From assembly GCF_004358675.1 (NCBI RefSeq), contig NZ_SMZO01000023.1:1-57177 (forward strand): a stretch of 57,177 bases of DNA, given 5' to 3'. Of this stretch, positions 29,288 to 38,746 are shown in pieces (position 1 is the stretch's first letter; the number at the start of each line of letters is the position of its first letter). Source of the stretch: Meridianimarinicoccus aquatilis. Lineage in GTDB: Bacteria > Pseudomonadota > Alphaproteobacteria > Rhodobacterales > Rhodobacteraceae. The notes under the pieces were generated by a model, which was given only the letters and a program-made list of their open reading frames with translations, had not been told where the DNA came from and made no database searches. A program made the position numbers and the translations under genes.

Positions 29288-30025
29288 ATGACCGAGGCTG
29301 GACAACGGACAATTGTGCTGACGGGGGCGAGTCGCGGGATCGGGCACGCCACGGTCAAACGTTTTTCTGCGGCAGGTTGGCGGGTCTTGACTTGCTCGCG
29401 GCACCCCTTTGATGATCGGTGCCCTTGGCCCGGCGGCGAAGAAAACCATATCCAGATCGATCTGGCTGATCCGAAGAAAACGATTGAGGCGATAGAAGAT
29501 ATCCGCACAAAGCTGAATGGTCGGCTGGACGCGCTGGTGAACAACGCTGGCATTTCGCCCAAGGCTGAAGATGGCGGCCGGCTGAACACGCTGGATACTG
29601 ATTTGCGGACATGGGGCCATGTGTTCCACGTGAACTTTTTTGCGTCCGTGATCCTGGCGCGTGGCCTGCGCGAAGAGTTGTCAGCGGCTGGCGGCGCCGT
29701 GGTAAATGTCACATCCATCGCAGGCTCGCGTGTGCATCCCTTTGCCGGGGCAGCATATTCGACGTCAAAGGCGGCGCTGGCGGCGCTCACACGCGAGATG
29801 GCGCATGATTTCGGCCCCTATGGTGTCCGGGTTAACGCCATTGCACCGGGAGAGGTCGAAACCTCCATCCTTAGCCCTGGTACGGACAAGATCGTTGAAC
29901 GCCTGCCATTGCGGCGGCTCGGTCAGCCATCTGAAGTTGCGGATGTGATTTATTTCCTATGCTCTGACGCGGCGAGCTATGTCACAGGCACAGAAATAGA
30001 AGTGAACGCAGGTCAGCACGTCTGA
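29288..30025 (+). CDS. Short-chain dehydrogenase/reductase
   Basis: A 245-residue classical SDR. Cofactor motif TGASRGIG (12-19), NNAG (about 87-90), catalytic Ser in VTSIAGSR and Tyr/Lys in YSTSK, and the C-terminal [19 protein letters not shown]. The ATG at 29288 follows AAAAGGGGA. No basic residue pattern decides NADH or NADPH. Divergent from argB, with engB convergent. Substrate unknown; the length resembles FabG-like oxidoreductases. Confidence 0.88.
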   Translation: MTEAGQRTIVLTGASRGIGHATVKRFSAAGWRVLTCSRHPFDDRCPWPGGEENHIQIDLADPKKTIEAIEDIRTKLNGRLDALVNNAGISPKAEDGGRLNTLDTDLRTWGHVFHVNFFASVILARGLREELSAAGGAVVNVTSIAGSRVHPFAGAAYSTSKAALAALTREMAHDFGPYGVRVNAIAPGEVETSILSPGTDKIVERLPLRRLGQPSEVADVIYFLCSDAASYVTGTEIEVNAGQHV

Positions 30026-30040
30026 GCGGGCTTTGGTCGC

Positions 30041-30700
30041 TTAGCTCTGTTCCGTTAGCGTGGTGATTGTACTGCGCAAGGTCGCGATGCCGTCACCGTT
30101 TTCTGACGAGGTCAGGATCAGTTCTGGATAGGCGGCAACATGCTTTGCCAGCGCACCTCGCACTTGAGTCAGCATCTTGTCCCGCTCGCCGAGTTTAATC
30201 TTGTCGGCCTTGGTCAGAACCACTTGGAACGGTACAGCCGATGTATCGAGCAACGACAGGATTTCTTCATCAACGGCTTTAATCCCGTGGCGGCTGTCAA
30301 TCAGCACAAAGGCGCGGCGCAACGTGGCGCGGCCGGACAGGTAGTTCTTCAACAGGCGCTGCCACTTGTCGACCACGGCCACTGGCGCATTGGCAAACCC
30401 GTAGCCGGGAAGGTCCACCAAATAAAGCGGGCCACGTTCGAAAAAGTTGATCTCTTGGGTGCGGCCCGGTGTGTTTGACGCACGCGCCAGCGACTTGCGC
30501 CCAGTCAGAGCATTGATCAGCGTCGACTTTCCGACATTGGACCGGCCTGCGAAGCAGATTTCGACCCGGTCGGCCGGGGGTAGGCCCGACATGGCGACGA
30601 CACCCTTCACGAAAGTGGTTTCGGCGGCAAAGAATTTGCGACCCCGTTCGCGTGACGCCTCATCGGGCGCCTCAACAAGGGGAAAAGGGAGGGAGGTCAT
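30041..30700 (-). CDS. engB: Ribosome biogenesis GTP-binding protein EngB/YsxC/YihA
   Basis: EngB (219 aa) is an essential GTPase in large-subunit assembly. G1 GRSNVGKST (52-60), G2 threonine in NTPGRTQ (76-82), G3 DLPGYG (96-101) and G4 TKADK. The ATG at 30700, overlapping the stop of the upstream acetyltransferase gene (ATGA), is chosen over a longer reading that enters that gene. It is the last gene of a yidC-MOSC-acetyltransferase-engB block. Confidence 0.95.
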   Translation of the reverse strand: MTSLPFPLVEAPDEASRERGRKFFAAETTFVKGVVAMSGLPPADRVEICFAGRSNVGKSTLINALTGRKSLARASNTPGRTQEINFFERGPLYLVDLPGYGFANAPVAVVDKWQRLLKNYLSGRATLRRAFVLIDSRHGIKAVDEEILSLLDTSAVPFQVVLTKADKIKLGERDKMLTQVRGALAKHVAAYPELILTSSENGDGIATLRSTITTLTEQS

Positions 30701-31338
30701 GTGGCGGACTCCAGTGCAGTGATGTCGGCACCGCGCACGGCGTTGATATTGCGCATCAGCTTGTCGCGCGGCCAGTCCCACCACGCAAGGGAAAGAAGCC
30801 TTGCGACAGTGGCATCGTCAAAACGGCTGCGCACAATGCGGGCCGGGTTGCCGGCAGCGACGCTATAGGGCGGCACGTCCTGCGTAATGACTGCGCGTGC
30901 GGCGATTATTGCGCCGGGGCCGATGGTGACGCCGGGCATCAGCGTTGCCTCTGTGCCGATCCAGACGTCTGCCCCGATCACAGTGTCGCCGCGATTTTCG
31001 GCGGCCCATGTTGCGGGGTCGAACCCGACTTCCCAGCCATTGCCAAAAATGTTGAACGGGAAGGTCGACACCCCACCCATCGCGTGAGTTGCCCCGTTCA
31101 TGATGATCGTTGTGCCCCGGCCAATGGCGCAGAATGGCCCGATGGTCAGGCGATCGCCAACAAAGTCGAAGTGATATCTGACATTCGTGTCGAAAAACGC
31201 GGATGCATCCACGGGATCATCGTAATAGCTGTAATCGCCCACGGTGACATTAGGCCGTCCTTCGGCCAATGGCTTAAGAAAGACGATTTGATCAGTCGCA
31301 GAAAGGGGATGCAGCGTGTTTGGGTCTGGGCCGATCAT
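30697..31338 (-). CDS. Hexapeptide-repeat acetyltransferase (CatB/Vat-like)
   Basis: A 213-residue left-handed beta-helix acyltransferase. Repeats such as VTIGPGAIIAARAVI and TVIGADVWIGTEATLMPG form the helix. MNGATHAMGGVSTFPFNIFG holds the likely catalytic histidine of the xenobiotic-acetyltransferase subgroup. The start is the ATG at 31338 (MIGPDPNTLHPL), overlapping the MOSC gene stop. Such proteins are often annotated as chloramphenicol acetyltransferases; without data the acceptor is unknown. It overlaps genes on both sides by 4 nt. Confidence 0.85.
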   Translation of the reverse strand: MIGPDPNTLHPLSATDQIVFLKPLAEGRPNVTVGDYSYYDDPVDASAFFDTNVRYHFDFVGDRLTIGPFCAIGRGTTIIMNGATHAMGGVSTFPFNIFGNGWEVGFDPATWAAENRGDTVIGADVWIGTEATLMPGVTIGPGAIIAARAVITQDVPPYSVAAGNPARIVRSRFDDATVARLLSLAWWDWPRDKLMRNINAVRGADITALESAT

Positions 31339-32081
31339 AGCACATGTACCGTATCGCCTTCGGCAAGAACGCCGCCTGTGGTGACCACGGCATAAACGCC
31401 AAAATCGATATGGCCCCATGTGTCCTTTAGCGCGCGCAGGGTCTGCGCATCCCGGTGGCCTGTTTCGGGATTGGCTTCGGTCGCGCGGCAGCGAGTATTG
31501 CGCATTTCGACTTTCAGCGTGGTATCGCCAATCTGGAGCGTTGAACCAATCAGATCGAATTCCTGCCACGGCTCAAACCCGTCGATCCACAGATTTGCCC
31601 GAAAGCGGTCCCGCGAAAGGTCGGTGCCAAGCTGGTCTGACAGCGCGCGCAGCGAGGCGGTGCTGCATAAGCTGATCGACGGAAAGGCTGTGTCTGTCAT
31701 TCCCTGCTGCACGGCGCGGGTGACCGCAACCGGGGCAGGGCGCCCTTCGGCAACCAACGGCGTGACCCACTTCAGAAACGCGGCGGTGTCCCCATCCGGT
31801 GCAAAGCTGAGATCGGGCTGGTCCGGGTGGCGGAGGGTGATATTCCCGGTCGCCTCATCCAGCTGCGAGGTGATCGCCATCAGCCTTGGGCTTCCGGCAC
31901 CGCGTGTGAAGGAATTGCAGACCGCCCACCCCCCGTTGGGATCTTCTGCCCCCTCACGCAGCACCGCCCACGTGCGGTCCCATGGCATGGTTTCGCCTTG
32001 GACGAGGCTCACGCTTGCCAGCCGTTCGCGCCCATGCCCTTTGATTGGGTGGCGCCATATGGCGGCAAGCGTTGGTGTCAT
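31335..32081 (-). CDS. MOSC domain-containing protein
   Basis: A 248-residue MOSC protein (molybdenum-cofactor sulfurase C-terminal family, including YiiM and mARC-like enzymes). It has the N-terminal beta-barrel segment IWRHPIKGHGRERL and the MOSC core with RFRANLWIDGFEPW. A conserved cysteine in MRNTRCRATEANPETG probably binds the molybdenum cofactor or carries sulfur. Substrate unknown. It overlaps yidC and the acetyltransferase by 4 nt each. Confidence 0.88.
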   Translation of the reverse strand: MTPTLAAIWRHPIKGHGRERLASVSLVQGETMPWDRTWAVLREGAEDPNGGWAVCNSFTRGAGSPRLMAITSQLDEATGNITLRHPDQPDLSFAPDGDTAAFLKWVTPLVAEGRPAPVAVTRAVQQGMTDTAFPSISLCSTASLRALSDQLGTDLSRDRFRANLWIDGFEPWQEFDLIGSTLQIGDTTLKVEMRNTRCRATEANPETGHRDAQTLRALKDTWGHIDFGVYAVVTTGGVLAEGDTVHVL

Positions 32082-33895
32082 GTGTCTTTCTTGGCGCTTT
32101 TCTTGCGCAAGCCAGAAACCATGTTCCCGAAGATATCGGGTTTATAGCCGTGGCTGCGCATAATGAAGTACTGCTGCACGAATGTAATCGTGTTGTTCGC
32201 GATCCAGTAGAGCACAAGGCCGCTGGCGAACGAGCCGAGCATGAACATGAACACCCAAGGCATCCACGCAAAGATCATGGCCTGCGTTGGGTCGGTGGGT
32301 GCCGGGTTCAGCTTTTGCTGCATCCACATGGAAATACCCAAAATGATCGGCAGGATGCCCAAGGACACGATCGCGAAAATAGACCCCGCTTCGGGCGGCG
32401 CATAGGGAAGCAACCCGAACAGGTTCAAGATGGACGATGGATCAGGTGCCGAAAGGTCGCGGATCCAGCCAAGCCAAGGGGCGTGGCGCAGTTCGATCGT
32501 GACGAAAATAACCTTGTAGAGGGAAAAGAAGATCGGGATCTGCATGATGATCGGCAGACAGCCTGCAGCAGGATTCACCTTTTCCTTTTTGTAGAGCTGC
32601 ATCATTTCTTGCTGCATTTTCTGACGATCGTCGCCAGCCCGCTCTTTTAGCTTCTCCATTTCAGGCTGAAGCTCTTTCATCTTCGCCATCGACGCATAGG
32701 ACTTCCAGGCAAGGGGGAGCAACGCCGCTTTGATGATCAGCGTCAAAAGGATGATGGACCAGCCCATATTGCCGATGATCAGGTTCAACTCGTGCAGCAG
32801 CCAGAAAATTGGCTTGGTCAGGAAGAAGAACCAACCCCAGTCGATGCTGTCGACGAATCCGAGAATGCCGAGGTTTTCTTCATAGCCTTTGATGGCTTCC
32901 CATTCCTTTGCGCCCGCAAACAGGAAGGTTTGGACTTCGGTGGTGGCCCCGGCAGCGACAGTCTGCGTCGGCAGGCGGGTTTCGGTCTGATAGATGTTCG
33001 CGCTTGGGACGAATTTGGCAACCGACCGGAAGCTTTGCCCCGGCGCCGGAGCGAGGGTCGTCATCCAATATTTATCCGTGAAACCGACCCAGCCATTTTC
33101 CGCGACATCGATGATTTCAACCTGTGCGGCCTCGGCGGCGTTCACGTCTAAGTCTTCCATATCGCCGTATTCGATTTCCTGCAGTTCGCCATCGGACATG
33201 CGAACGACGCCTTCGTGCAGGATAAAGAAGTTGACGGTGTCCGGCTCTCCGTGGCGCGCGACAATGCCGTAAGGTGCGAGGCGCACATCCGATCCGGTGC
33301 TGTTTTCGACACTCTGAGTGACAGACAACATGAACTTGTCGTCGATGCTCATGGCGCGCCGGAACACGAGACCATTGCCATTGTCCCAGACCAAGGTCAC
33401 GGGGGATGTCGGGGTCAGTTCTGTGCCGCTTTCGATCTGCCATTCCGTGTTGGCACCTGGAACGTCTTCAAACCCGAGGGCGCCGCCGGGAGCCCAGCCG
33501 TAAAGGGTATAGTATGCACCAGGAGCGCCGACTGGCGACAAAAGCCGCACGATGTCGCTGTCTGGGTCCAGTGTCTCGTGATAGTCCACAAGGGAGAGAT
33601 CATCGATCCGACCGCCAGTCAGTGAGATTGACCCAGTGACTTCATCTGTTCGGATTTGCACCCGTGATGCAGCGGACAATGCGACGTCGCGGCTTTCGAC
33701 AGGGAGCGTGGCGGTGGCATCGGGCGCGGGAGGCGCCGCTGCAACATCTGCTGTCGCCGGGTCGCCCCCGATTTCTGCGACGGGTTGCTCTGCCGGGGCA
33801 GGTGGCTCCTCTGGCGGGAAGAGCAGGAACCAGCCTAGGATCACCAGAAAACTGAGAGCCGTTGCCAGAATCATGTTCTTGTTTTGATCGTCCAT
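32078..33895 (-). CDS. yidC: Membrane protein insertase YidC
   Basis: YidC (605 aa) inserts and folds inner-membrane proteins, alone or with SecYEG. It has an N-terminal membrane anchor (about 9-29), a large periplasmic domain (about 60-350), and the conserved five-helix core including NMGWSIILLTLIIKAALLPL and AAGCLPIIMQIPIFFSLYKV, plus the helical cytoplasmic hairpin PEMEKLKERAGDDRQKMQQE. The ATG at 33895 is preferred to a GTG three codons upstream. It overlaps the MOSC gene by 4 nt. Confidence 0.96.
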   Translation of the reverse strand: MDDQNKNMILATALSFLVILGWFLLFPPEEPPAPAEQPVAEIGGDPATADVAAAPPAPDATATLPVESRDVALSAASRVQIRTDEVTGSISLTGGRIDDLSLVDYHETLDPDSDIVRLLSPVGAPGAYYTLYGWAPGGALGFEDVPGANTEWQIESGTELTPTSPVTLVWDNGNGLVFRRAMSIDDKFMLSVTQSVENSTGSDVRLAPYGIVARHGEPDTVNFFILHEGVVRMSDGELQEIEYGDMEDLDVNAAEAAQVEIIDVAENGWVGFTDKYWMTTLAPAPGQSFRSVAKFVPSANIYQTETRLPTQTVAAGATTEVQTFLFAGAKEWEAIKGYEENLGILGFVDSIDWGWFFFLTKPIFWLLHELNLIIGNMGWSIILLTLIIKAALLPLAWKSYASMAKMKELQPEMEKLKERAGDDRQKMQQEMMQLYKKEKVNPAAGCLPIIMQIPIFFSLYKVIFVTIELRHAPWLGWIRDLSAPDPSSILNLFGLLPYAPPEAGSIFAIVSLGILPIILGISMWMQQKLNPAPTDPTQAMIFAWMPWVFMFMLGSFASGLVLYWIANNTITFVQQYFIMRSHGYKPDIFGNMVSGLRKKSAKKDT

Positions 33896-34024
33896 GTCGA
33901 ACACCGCCTAAGGATTGGAAACTGGGCCGGTTCAACAGGGGCAAGGGTCGAAGGTCAAGCGGTTTTCCCAGTTTGCAGGTATGTGGTGCGGTTGCGGGTC
34001 TGTCTATAAGAGCAAAACAAGGGT

Positions 34025-35548
34025 CTAAAGCGACTTTCGGCGCAGTGTCGGGCGGATCACAAGAGTTCCAACTTGCGCCCTCAACCAAGCGTGGGTCTCT
34101 TCGAATGGCATGGGGTGGGCTATTGCAAATCCTTGAACGTGGTTGCAGCCAAGTTGGGCCAGCATCGCGTGTTCGCCGGTTGTTTCGACGCCTTCCGCAA
34201 GTGTTGCGATCCCCAAATGTTCACACATCGCCAGGATCGTCGTGACCATGTTTTGCTGTTCCCGGTCCTTGTCGACACCAGTCACGAAGGATCTGTCGAT
34301 CTTCAGTCGGTCAATACGCAACTGACGAAGCGTTGTGATCGAAGCATGTCCGGTGCCAAAATCGTCCAAATCTACATGACAGCCCAACGCTGCCAGCGCA
34401 GCGATGTTTTTCGCCACGGCATCGTCAGGTGAAGACGTCACAACGCTTTCCAGCACTTCGATTGCTAGCCGGTCCGGTGTCAGGTCGAACCTGTCGATTT
34501 GCCAAGAAATCCGTTCGGCCAGAGCCGGGTTGTTCAGATCGGCCGACGACAGATTTACACCCACAGAAGGTACATCAAGGCCCTCAGCATCCCACGAGGC
34601 GAGCGCCCGAAGCGATTGTTCGACCATGACTTCGCCCAACCGTTCCAAGAGGCCCGCGGAATCCAAAGCGGGCATGAAGTCTGACGGAGGAATGGGGCCG
34701 CGGTCTGGGTGGTGCCATCGAACCAGTGCTTCAAACCCTGTTACGCGCCCGGTATCTGTGCTGAGTTGTGGTTGGAACCAAGGCTTTATGTCGCCGTTTT
34801 CCAGTGCGTGGGCGACGTCCTGTACAAGCATGTCCCTTGTGTTGCGTCTGGCGCGCATCGCCGGCGCATAAATTCGAATTGAACCTATTCCAGCGCCACG
34901 CGCTTCTACTAGGGCCGTTTCGGCTGCCTCTATAATCGCATCGGGGGTCGGCGCATTCAGCCCATTTGCCTGACACAGTCCGACAGACGCCCTAAGTCGC
35001 GCGAATCCTGACCCAACCTGAACTGGATCGGCGAGCGTACTTTGCACGCGGGTTGCGATTTGCATCAGCGATTCGATGTCCATCGGGGCAGCGGAGCCGA
35101 CGACGATAGCAAAACTGGCGTCTTCTAATCGGATCACGGCGTCTTGTTCACGAAGGGCGGATCGCAGCCTGCTCTTGACCCTATCTATCAAGTCTTGCGC
35201 AGCACTTGGCCCGGCCTGCGCGATTGCGCTGTTCAGATCATCGGCCCTGACAAAAAGGCAGGTCGCCCCAAGGTGCATGCGCCCGCCAGCCCCCAAAATC
35301 GTGGCTAGGGCATGATGCAAAACGCTGCGCGGATCGTCATTGCTGGTTGAGGCGCGCCTCACGGGCGGGAAGCGGCCCAAGGCAAAAACAGCCAGCGGCA
35401 ATGTTACGGCGGCCAACAATGCTTCTAACCACCCGGTCACCGCACCTATTGCCACACACACGGATGGAAGGATTGAGAGCGAGAGTGTGGAATATCTTAC
35501 AAACTGGGCACTTAGCGATCTGAAACTTCTCGCCACATTGTCCGCCAT
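34025..35548 (-). CDS. Membrane-anchored degenerate-GGDEF / EAL protein
   Basis: A 507-residue predicted c-di-GMP protein. Two membrane segments (about 25-60) are followed by a GGDEF-like domain (about 75-230) whose signature is RLEDASF (140-146), so it should not make c-di-GMP. The EAL domain (about 240-490) keeps the family motifs EALVRW (273-278), NLSS (332-335), IEVLES (363-368), DLDDFG (393-398), LKIDRSF (415-421) and AEGVET (451-456). It is therefore probably an active phosphodiesterase, though that is inference. It lies between ttcA and yidC, 129 bp before yidC on the same strand. Confidence 0.9.
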   Translation of the reverse strand: MADNVARSFRSLSAQFVRYSTLSLSILPSVCVAIGAVTGWLEALLAAVTLPLAVFALGRFPPVRRASTSNDDPRSVLHHALATILGAGGRMHLGATCLFVRADDLNSAIAQAGPSAAQDLIDRVKSRLRSALREQDAVIRLEDASFAIVVGSAAPMDIESLMQIATRVQSTLADPVQVGSGFARLRASVGLCQANGLNAPTPDAIIEAAETALVEARGAGIGSIRIYAPAMRARRNTRDMLVQDVAHALENGDIKPWFQPQLSTDTGRVTGFEALVRWHHPDRGPIPPSDFMPALDSAGLLERLGEVMVEQSLRALASWDAEGLDVPSVGVNLSSADLNNPALAERISWQIDRFDLTPDRLAIEVLESVVTSSPDDAVAKNIAALAALGCHVDLDDFGTGHASITTLRQLRIDRLKIDRSFVTGVDKDREQQNMVTTILAMCEHLGIATLAEGVETTGEHAMLAQLGCNHVQGFAIAHPMPFEETHAWLRAQVGTLVIRPTLRRKSL

Positions 35549-35640
35549 GAACTCCGCCCTCTCTGCACCAGACCGATAAAAGCATGGCAGACGAGGGGTA
35601 TTCGCAGAGTTAATTCGTGGTCGACCTTTTAGGATGCATT

Positions 35641-36513
35641 TTAATCAAAGCGCGGCGGGTCATCCGGAGTCTTCGGAGACAGAGCCAGCCCAGCAAAGTC
35701 AAACAAGCCCGCGTCAAGCAAATGCGAAGGGCGTGCGTTGGTCAGAGCGCGGAAGATGACCTGACGCCGACCAGGGCTTCGCGCCTCCCATTCGTCAAGA
35801 ATCGCCTTGACCTGTTGGCGCTGCAATCCATCCTGGCTGCCGCAAAGGTCGCAGGGAATGATGGGATAGTTCATCGCGCGGGCAAAGCGATCACAATCGA
35901 CCTCCGCCACATGAGCCAGCGGGCGCAGCACGAAAAGATCGCCCTCTTCGTTCACGAGCTTCGGGGGCATGGTGGCAAGCCGTCCGCCATGAAACAGGTT
36001 CATAAAAAAAGTTTCCAAGATGTCGTCCCGATGATGGCCCAGAACGACGGCGTCGCAGCCCTCTTCGCGCGCGACACGATAAAGATTGCCGCGGCGCAAC
36101 CGAGAGCAAAGCGCGCAGAATGTGCGGCCCTGCGGAATCTTATCCACGACGATGGAATACGTGTCCTGATATTCGATACGGTGGGGCACGCCCATGCGTT
36201 TCAGAAATTCGGGCAGGACTGTTGCGGGAAAGCCCGGCTGCCCTTGGTCCAGATTGCAGGCAAGAATGTCGACCGGAAGTAAACCGCGCCACTGCAATTC
36301 GTGCAGAACGGCCAGCAAGGTATAACTGTCTTTGCCGCCCGAAAGGCACACCAACCAACGCGGCCTGCGCGTTGTTTCATCCCGATCAACCATACCATAC
36401 GCGTCCATCGCCTCGCGTACCTGCCGCACGATCCGCTTGCGCAGTTTGTGGAATTCGGTGGTAGAGGGGGCGCCGTGGAACAGCGGGTGAATATCGTCAG
36501 CATCATCAAGCAT
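35641..36513 (-). CDS. ttcA: tRNA 2-thiocytidine(32) synthetase TtcA
   Basis: TtcA (290 aa) thiolates cytidine 32 in certain tRNAs, including tRNA-Arg species. It has the PP-loop SGGKDS (59-64) and two CxxC pairs, CALC and CDLC, that hold the Fe-S cluster, with [20 protein letters not shown] and [20 protein letters not shown] between them. Divergent from the DUF900 gene. A tRNA-Arg(ACG) gene lies 6 kb away, but the proximity is probably chance. Confidence 0.95.
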   Translation of the reverse strand: MLDDADDIHPLFHGAPSTTEFHKLRKRIVRQVREAMDAYGMVDRDETTRRPRWLVCLSGGKDSYTLLAVLHELQWRGLLPVDILACNLDQGQPGFPATVLPEFLKRMGVPHRIEYQDTYSIVVDKIPQGRTFCALCSRLRRGNLYRVAREEGCDAVVLGHHRDDILETFFMNLFHGGRLATMPPKLVNEEGDLFVLRPLAHVAEVDCDRFARAMNYPIIPCDLCGSQDGLQRQQVKAILDEWEARSPGRRQVIFRALTNARPSHLLDAGLFDFAGLALSPKTPDDPPRFD

Positions 36514-36642
36514 CCGATTGCCCTAGCGCTGTGTCCGGATTCTGGCAAGCCCAAGGTCCCGGCCCGGTTGTTTTTCCTCGCATATCGGCGGCCTTGGCGG
36601 TTAACCTTGCGGGAGGGATCAAGGTCAAAGCGGGGAACCCAA

Positions 36643-37626
36643 GTGGATTACGTGTTTACAGTTCGAAAGGTGAGCCGAGGGAGCTTTGTTGCCGAACCGG
36701 GACCCGCGCGGTTTTTGAAAGTGCCGCCTGATGCCACTGCGCCGGAGCTGTCGCATCAGGTCCGCAAATCGGACTGGCTGCGCGAGGTGCTGGATGCGTC
36801 AGCCGGGCGCATGAACATCAAAACGCACCAGCCGATGGGGGATTTGGTCATCTATGTTCATGGGTATAACCACTCGCCCAAGACGATGCTCGAACGGCTG
36901 CGCCATCTGAGGGTGGGGCTGGAGGCGCAAGGTTTCACCGGTGCCGTCATCGGCTATGACTGGCCATCGGCGGACAACGCTTTGAACTATCTCGAAGACC
37001 GTTGGGATGCCAAACAGACAGCTAACCAGTTGGTGCGTGAGGGGATAGAAAGCTTCGTGCGATTGCAGCGCCCGGATTGTGAAATAAACCTTCATATCAT
37101 GGCGCATTCAATGGGCAGTTATGTGGTGCGCGAGGCGTTCGACTATGCTGATGATCGCCGCTCGCTGGCTTCGACAAGCTGGTCGGTCAGTCAGGTGTTG
37201 CTGTTCGGGGGCGACATTTCCGCGTCGTCGCTGGAAGACGGCAACCCCAAGGGGTCGTCGCTGTATCGTCACTGCAACCGGCTGACGAGTTACCACAACC
37301 ACTATGACAATGTGCTGTCCCTGTCGAACATCAAGCGTGTGGGCGTTGCCCCGAGGGCCGGGCGCATTGGTTTGCCTGATAATTGCCCTCGCAAAGGTGT
37401 AAAGGTGGATTGTTCGGCGCGGTTCGCGGCGGTGGCTGACTCTTACCGTGGGGACGAGTTCGCGGGACACCGATGGTATTTTACTGACGAGACGTTTCTG
37501 CGAGATGCCTATGAAACGTTGATGGGAGATAAGGATCGGGCAAGCGTCAGTACGCGAGAACTGGCCCCGACCGGGAATATGCTTACATTGCGGGCCAGTC
37601 CGGCGTCGCGAATTGACCCGACCTGA
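36643..37626 (+). CDS. Alpha/beta hydrolase of the DUF900 type
   Basis: A 327-residue alpha/beta hydrolase. YVHGYNHSP (about 70) forms the oxyanion region, AHSMGSYVV is the nucleophile elbow with the catalytic serine, and VIGYDWPSADNALNYLEDRW is typical of DUF900. A late histidine in AGHRWYF could complete the triad. The GTG at 36643 (8 bp after GGGGA) fits; upstream in-frame sequence overlaps ttcA and is not homologous. No signal peptide seen. Substrate unknown. Convergent with yidD. Confidence 0.82.
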   Translation: MDYVFTVRKVSRGSFVAEPGPARFLKVPPDATAPELSHQVRKSDWLREVLDASAGRMNIKTHQPMGDLVIYVHGYNHSPKTMLERLRHLRVGLEAQGFTGAVIGYDWPSADNALNYLEDRWDAKQTANQLVREGIESFVRLQRPDCEINLHIMAHSMGSYVVREAFDYADDRRSLASTSWSVSQVLLFGGDISASSLEDGNPKGSSLYRHCNRLTSYHNHYDNVLSLSNIKRVGVAPRAGRIGLPDNCPRKGVKVDCSARFAAVADSYRGDEFAGHRWYFTDETFLRDAYETLMGDKDRASVSTRELAPTGNMLTLRASPASRIDPT

Positions 37627-37641
37627 CTCATCGCATCGGTG

Positions 37642-37863
37642 TCAATCGGGGACGTTGTCGATCCCTGAGCCGCCCCAAGGGTGACAGCGCGCGATCCGGC
37701 GGAGGGCGAGCCATCCACCCCGGAGACCGCCATGCCGTTCAATCGCTTCGAGTGCGTAGGCTGAGCAAGTTGGGTGATACCGACATCCATGGCCGACCCA
37801 AGGTGATAGGATCAGGCGGTAGGCCCGAACGGGCAGGGCCACCATGTGACCAAGCAGGGTCAT
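37642..37863 (-). CDS. yidD: Membrane protein insertion efficiency factor YidD
   Basis: YidD (73 aa) assists YidC. Family signature [20 protein letters not shown] with conserved cysteines, [10 protein letters not shown] and [17 protein letters not shown]. It overlaps the end of rnpA by 4 nt, the usual rpmH-rnpA-yidD order, but yidC is 3.7 kb further on. Confidence 0.94.
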   Translation of the reverse strand: MTLLGHMVALPVRAYRLILSPWVGHGCRYHPTCSAYALEAIERHGGLRGGWLALRRIARCHPWGGSGIDNVPD

Positions 37864-38315
37864 TTGCGATGTGCTAGAGCGTGAATTTTTGCCAAGGCAT
37901 GTTCAAGCTCTGTCTGCATTTCAGCGAAGTCGCGTGTCGCGGTCATACCTGCGCGGCCAATCAGGACGTAATCCCAACCAGACTTCCCATGTGCAGGAAG
38001 AACCAGGCGGGCAATGGCGCGCAGACGCCGCTTTGCCCGGTTTCGTGCGACCGCGTTGCCGACTTTTTTGGAGCAGGTGAACCCGACTCGGATCCCAACT
38101 GCGCCAGATAAGGCAGCGCTGCGCTGTCGGGCCTGCACAACAAATCCGGGCGTCGCACGATGAAGTGCCCGGGCCGCAGACAAAAAGTCTGCCCGTTTCG
38201 CCAGAACAGAAATCTCTGGCTGCGTTGGATGTTCCAACCCAGACGCAACAAAGCCGCCTGCGTCCTGCGCGGCGGCCAAGTCACGATCAGTGGCTGGGCT
38301 ATGAGGCCCGGTCAC
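37860..38315 (-). CDS. rnpA: Ribonuclease P protein component
   Basis: RnpA (151 aa) is the protein subunit of RNase P, which cuts tRNA 5' leaders. The N-terminal ~35 residues are poorly conserved. The core begins [20 protein letters not shown], and the RNA-binding motif [20 protein letters not shown] is diagnostic. A start nearer residue 36 is possible. It lies 16 bp after rpmH. Confidence 0.92.
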   Translation of the reverse strand: MTGPHSPATDRDLAAAQDAGGFVASGLEHPTQPEISVLAKRADFLSAARALHRATPGFVVQARQRSAALSGAVGIRVGFTCSKKVGNAVARNRAKRRLRAIARLVLPAHGKSGWDYVLIGRAGMTATRDFAEMQTELEHALAKIHALAHRK

Positions 38316-38331
38316 GGTGCAAAGGGCGCTA

Positions 38332-38466
38332 TTACGCGCTCAATTCCTTGCGGCCACGCGCGCGGCGGGCGTTCAGGATTTTGCGGCCGGCTTTGGTTGC
38401 CATGCGCGAACGAAAGCCGTGGCGCCGTTTGCGGACCAAGTTGCTGGGCTGAAAGGTGCGTTTCAT
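38332..38466 (-). CDS. rpmH: 50S ribosomal protein L34
   Basis: L34 (44 aa), a short highly basic protein: [20 protein letters not shown] with [20 protein letters not shown]. The ATG at 38466 is preceded on the minus strand by GGAGACGG. First gene of the rpmH-rnpA-yidD unit. The 280 bp upstream to the VTT gene contains no ORF I can support and no recognisable dnaA or origin motif. Confidence 0.95.
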   Translation of the reverse strand: MKRTFQPSNLVRKRRHGFRSRMATKAGRKILNARRARGRKELSA

Positions 38467-38746
38467 CGCGCCGTCTCCGTCTGTTGCAGTCCGTTGCGGG
38501 TGGATTCGCGGACCGGTGGAATTTCGAAGTTCCGCGTTTAGGCGCAAACTGTGGCTACGTCAATTGATATGGGGCGGAAAACTGTAACAAAGCGTTCCGG
38601 GGCCGTGTTGGGCCCTGCTGAACCTGTAACAATTCGCACGGCTTCTCACGATGCGCCCTTAGCCCATCACCCGCGCGTGAGGGGGGCTAGGACGAACGCA
38701 AATGATAGGTCAGGTCTTAGGCAACACCAAGCCTTAGGATACAAAT

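Noticed and set aside
38467-38746. Replication origin next to rpmH
   Set aside because: rpmH-rnpA can lie near oriC in some bacteria, but no dnaA gene or cluster of DnaA boxes was seen.
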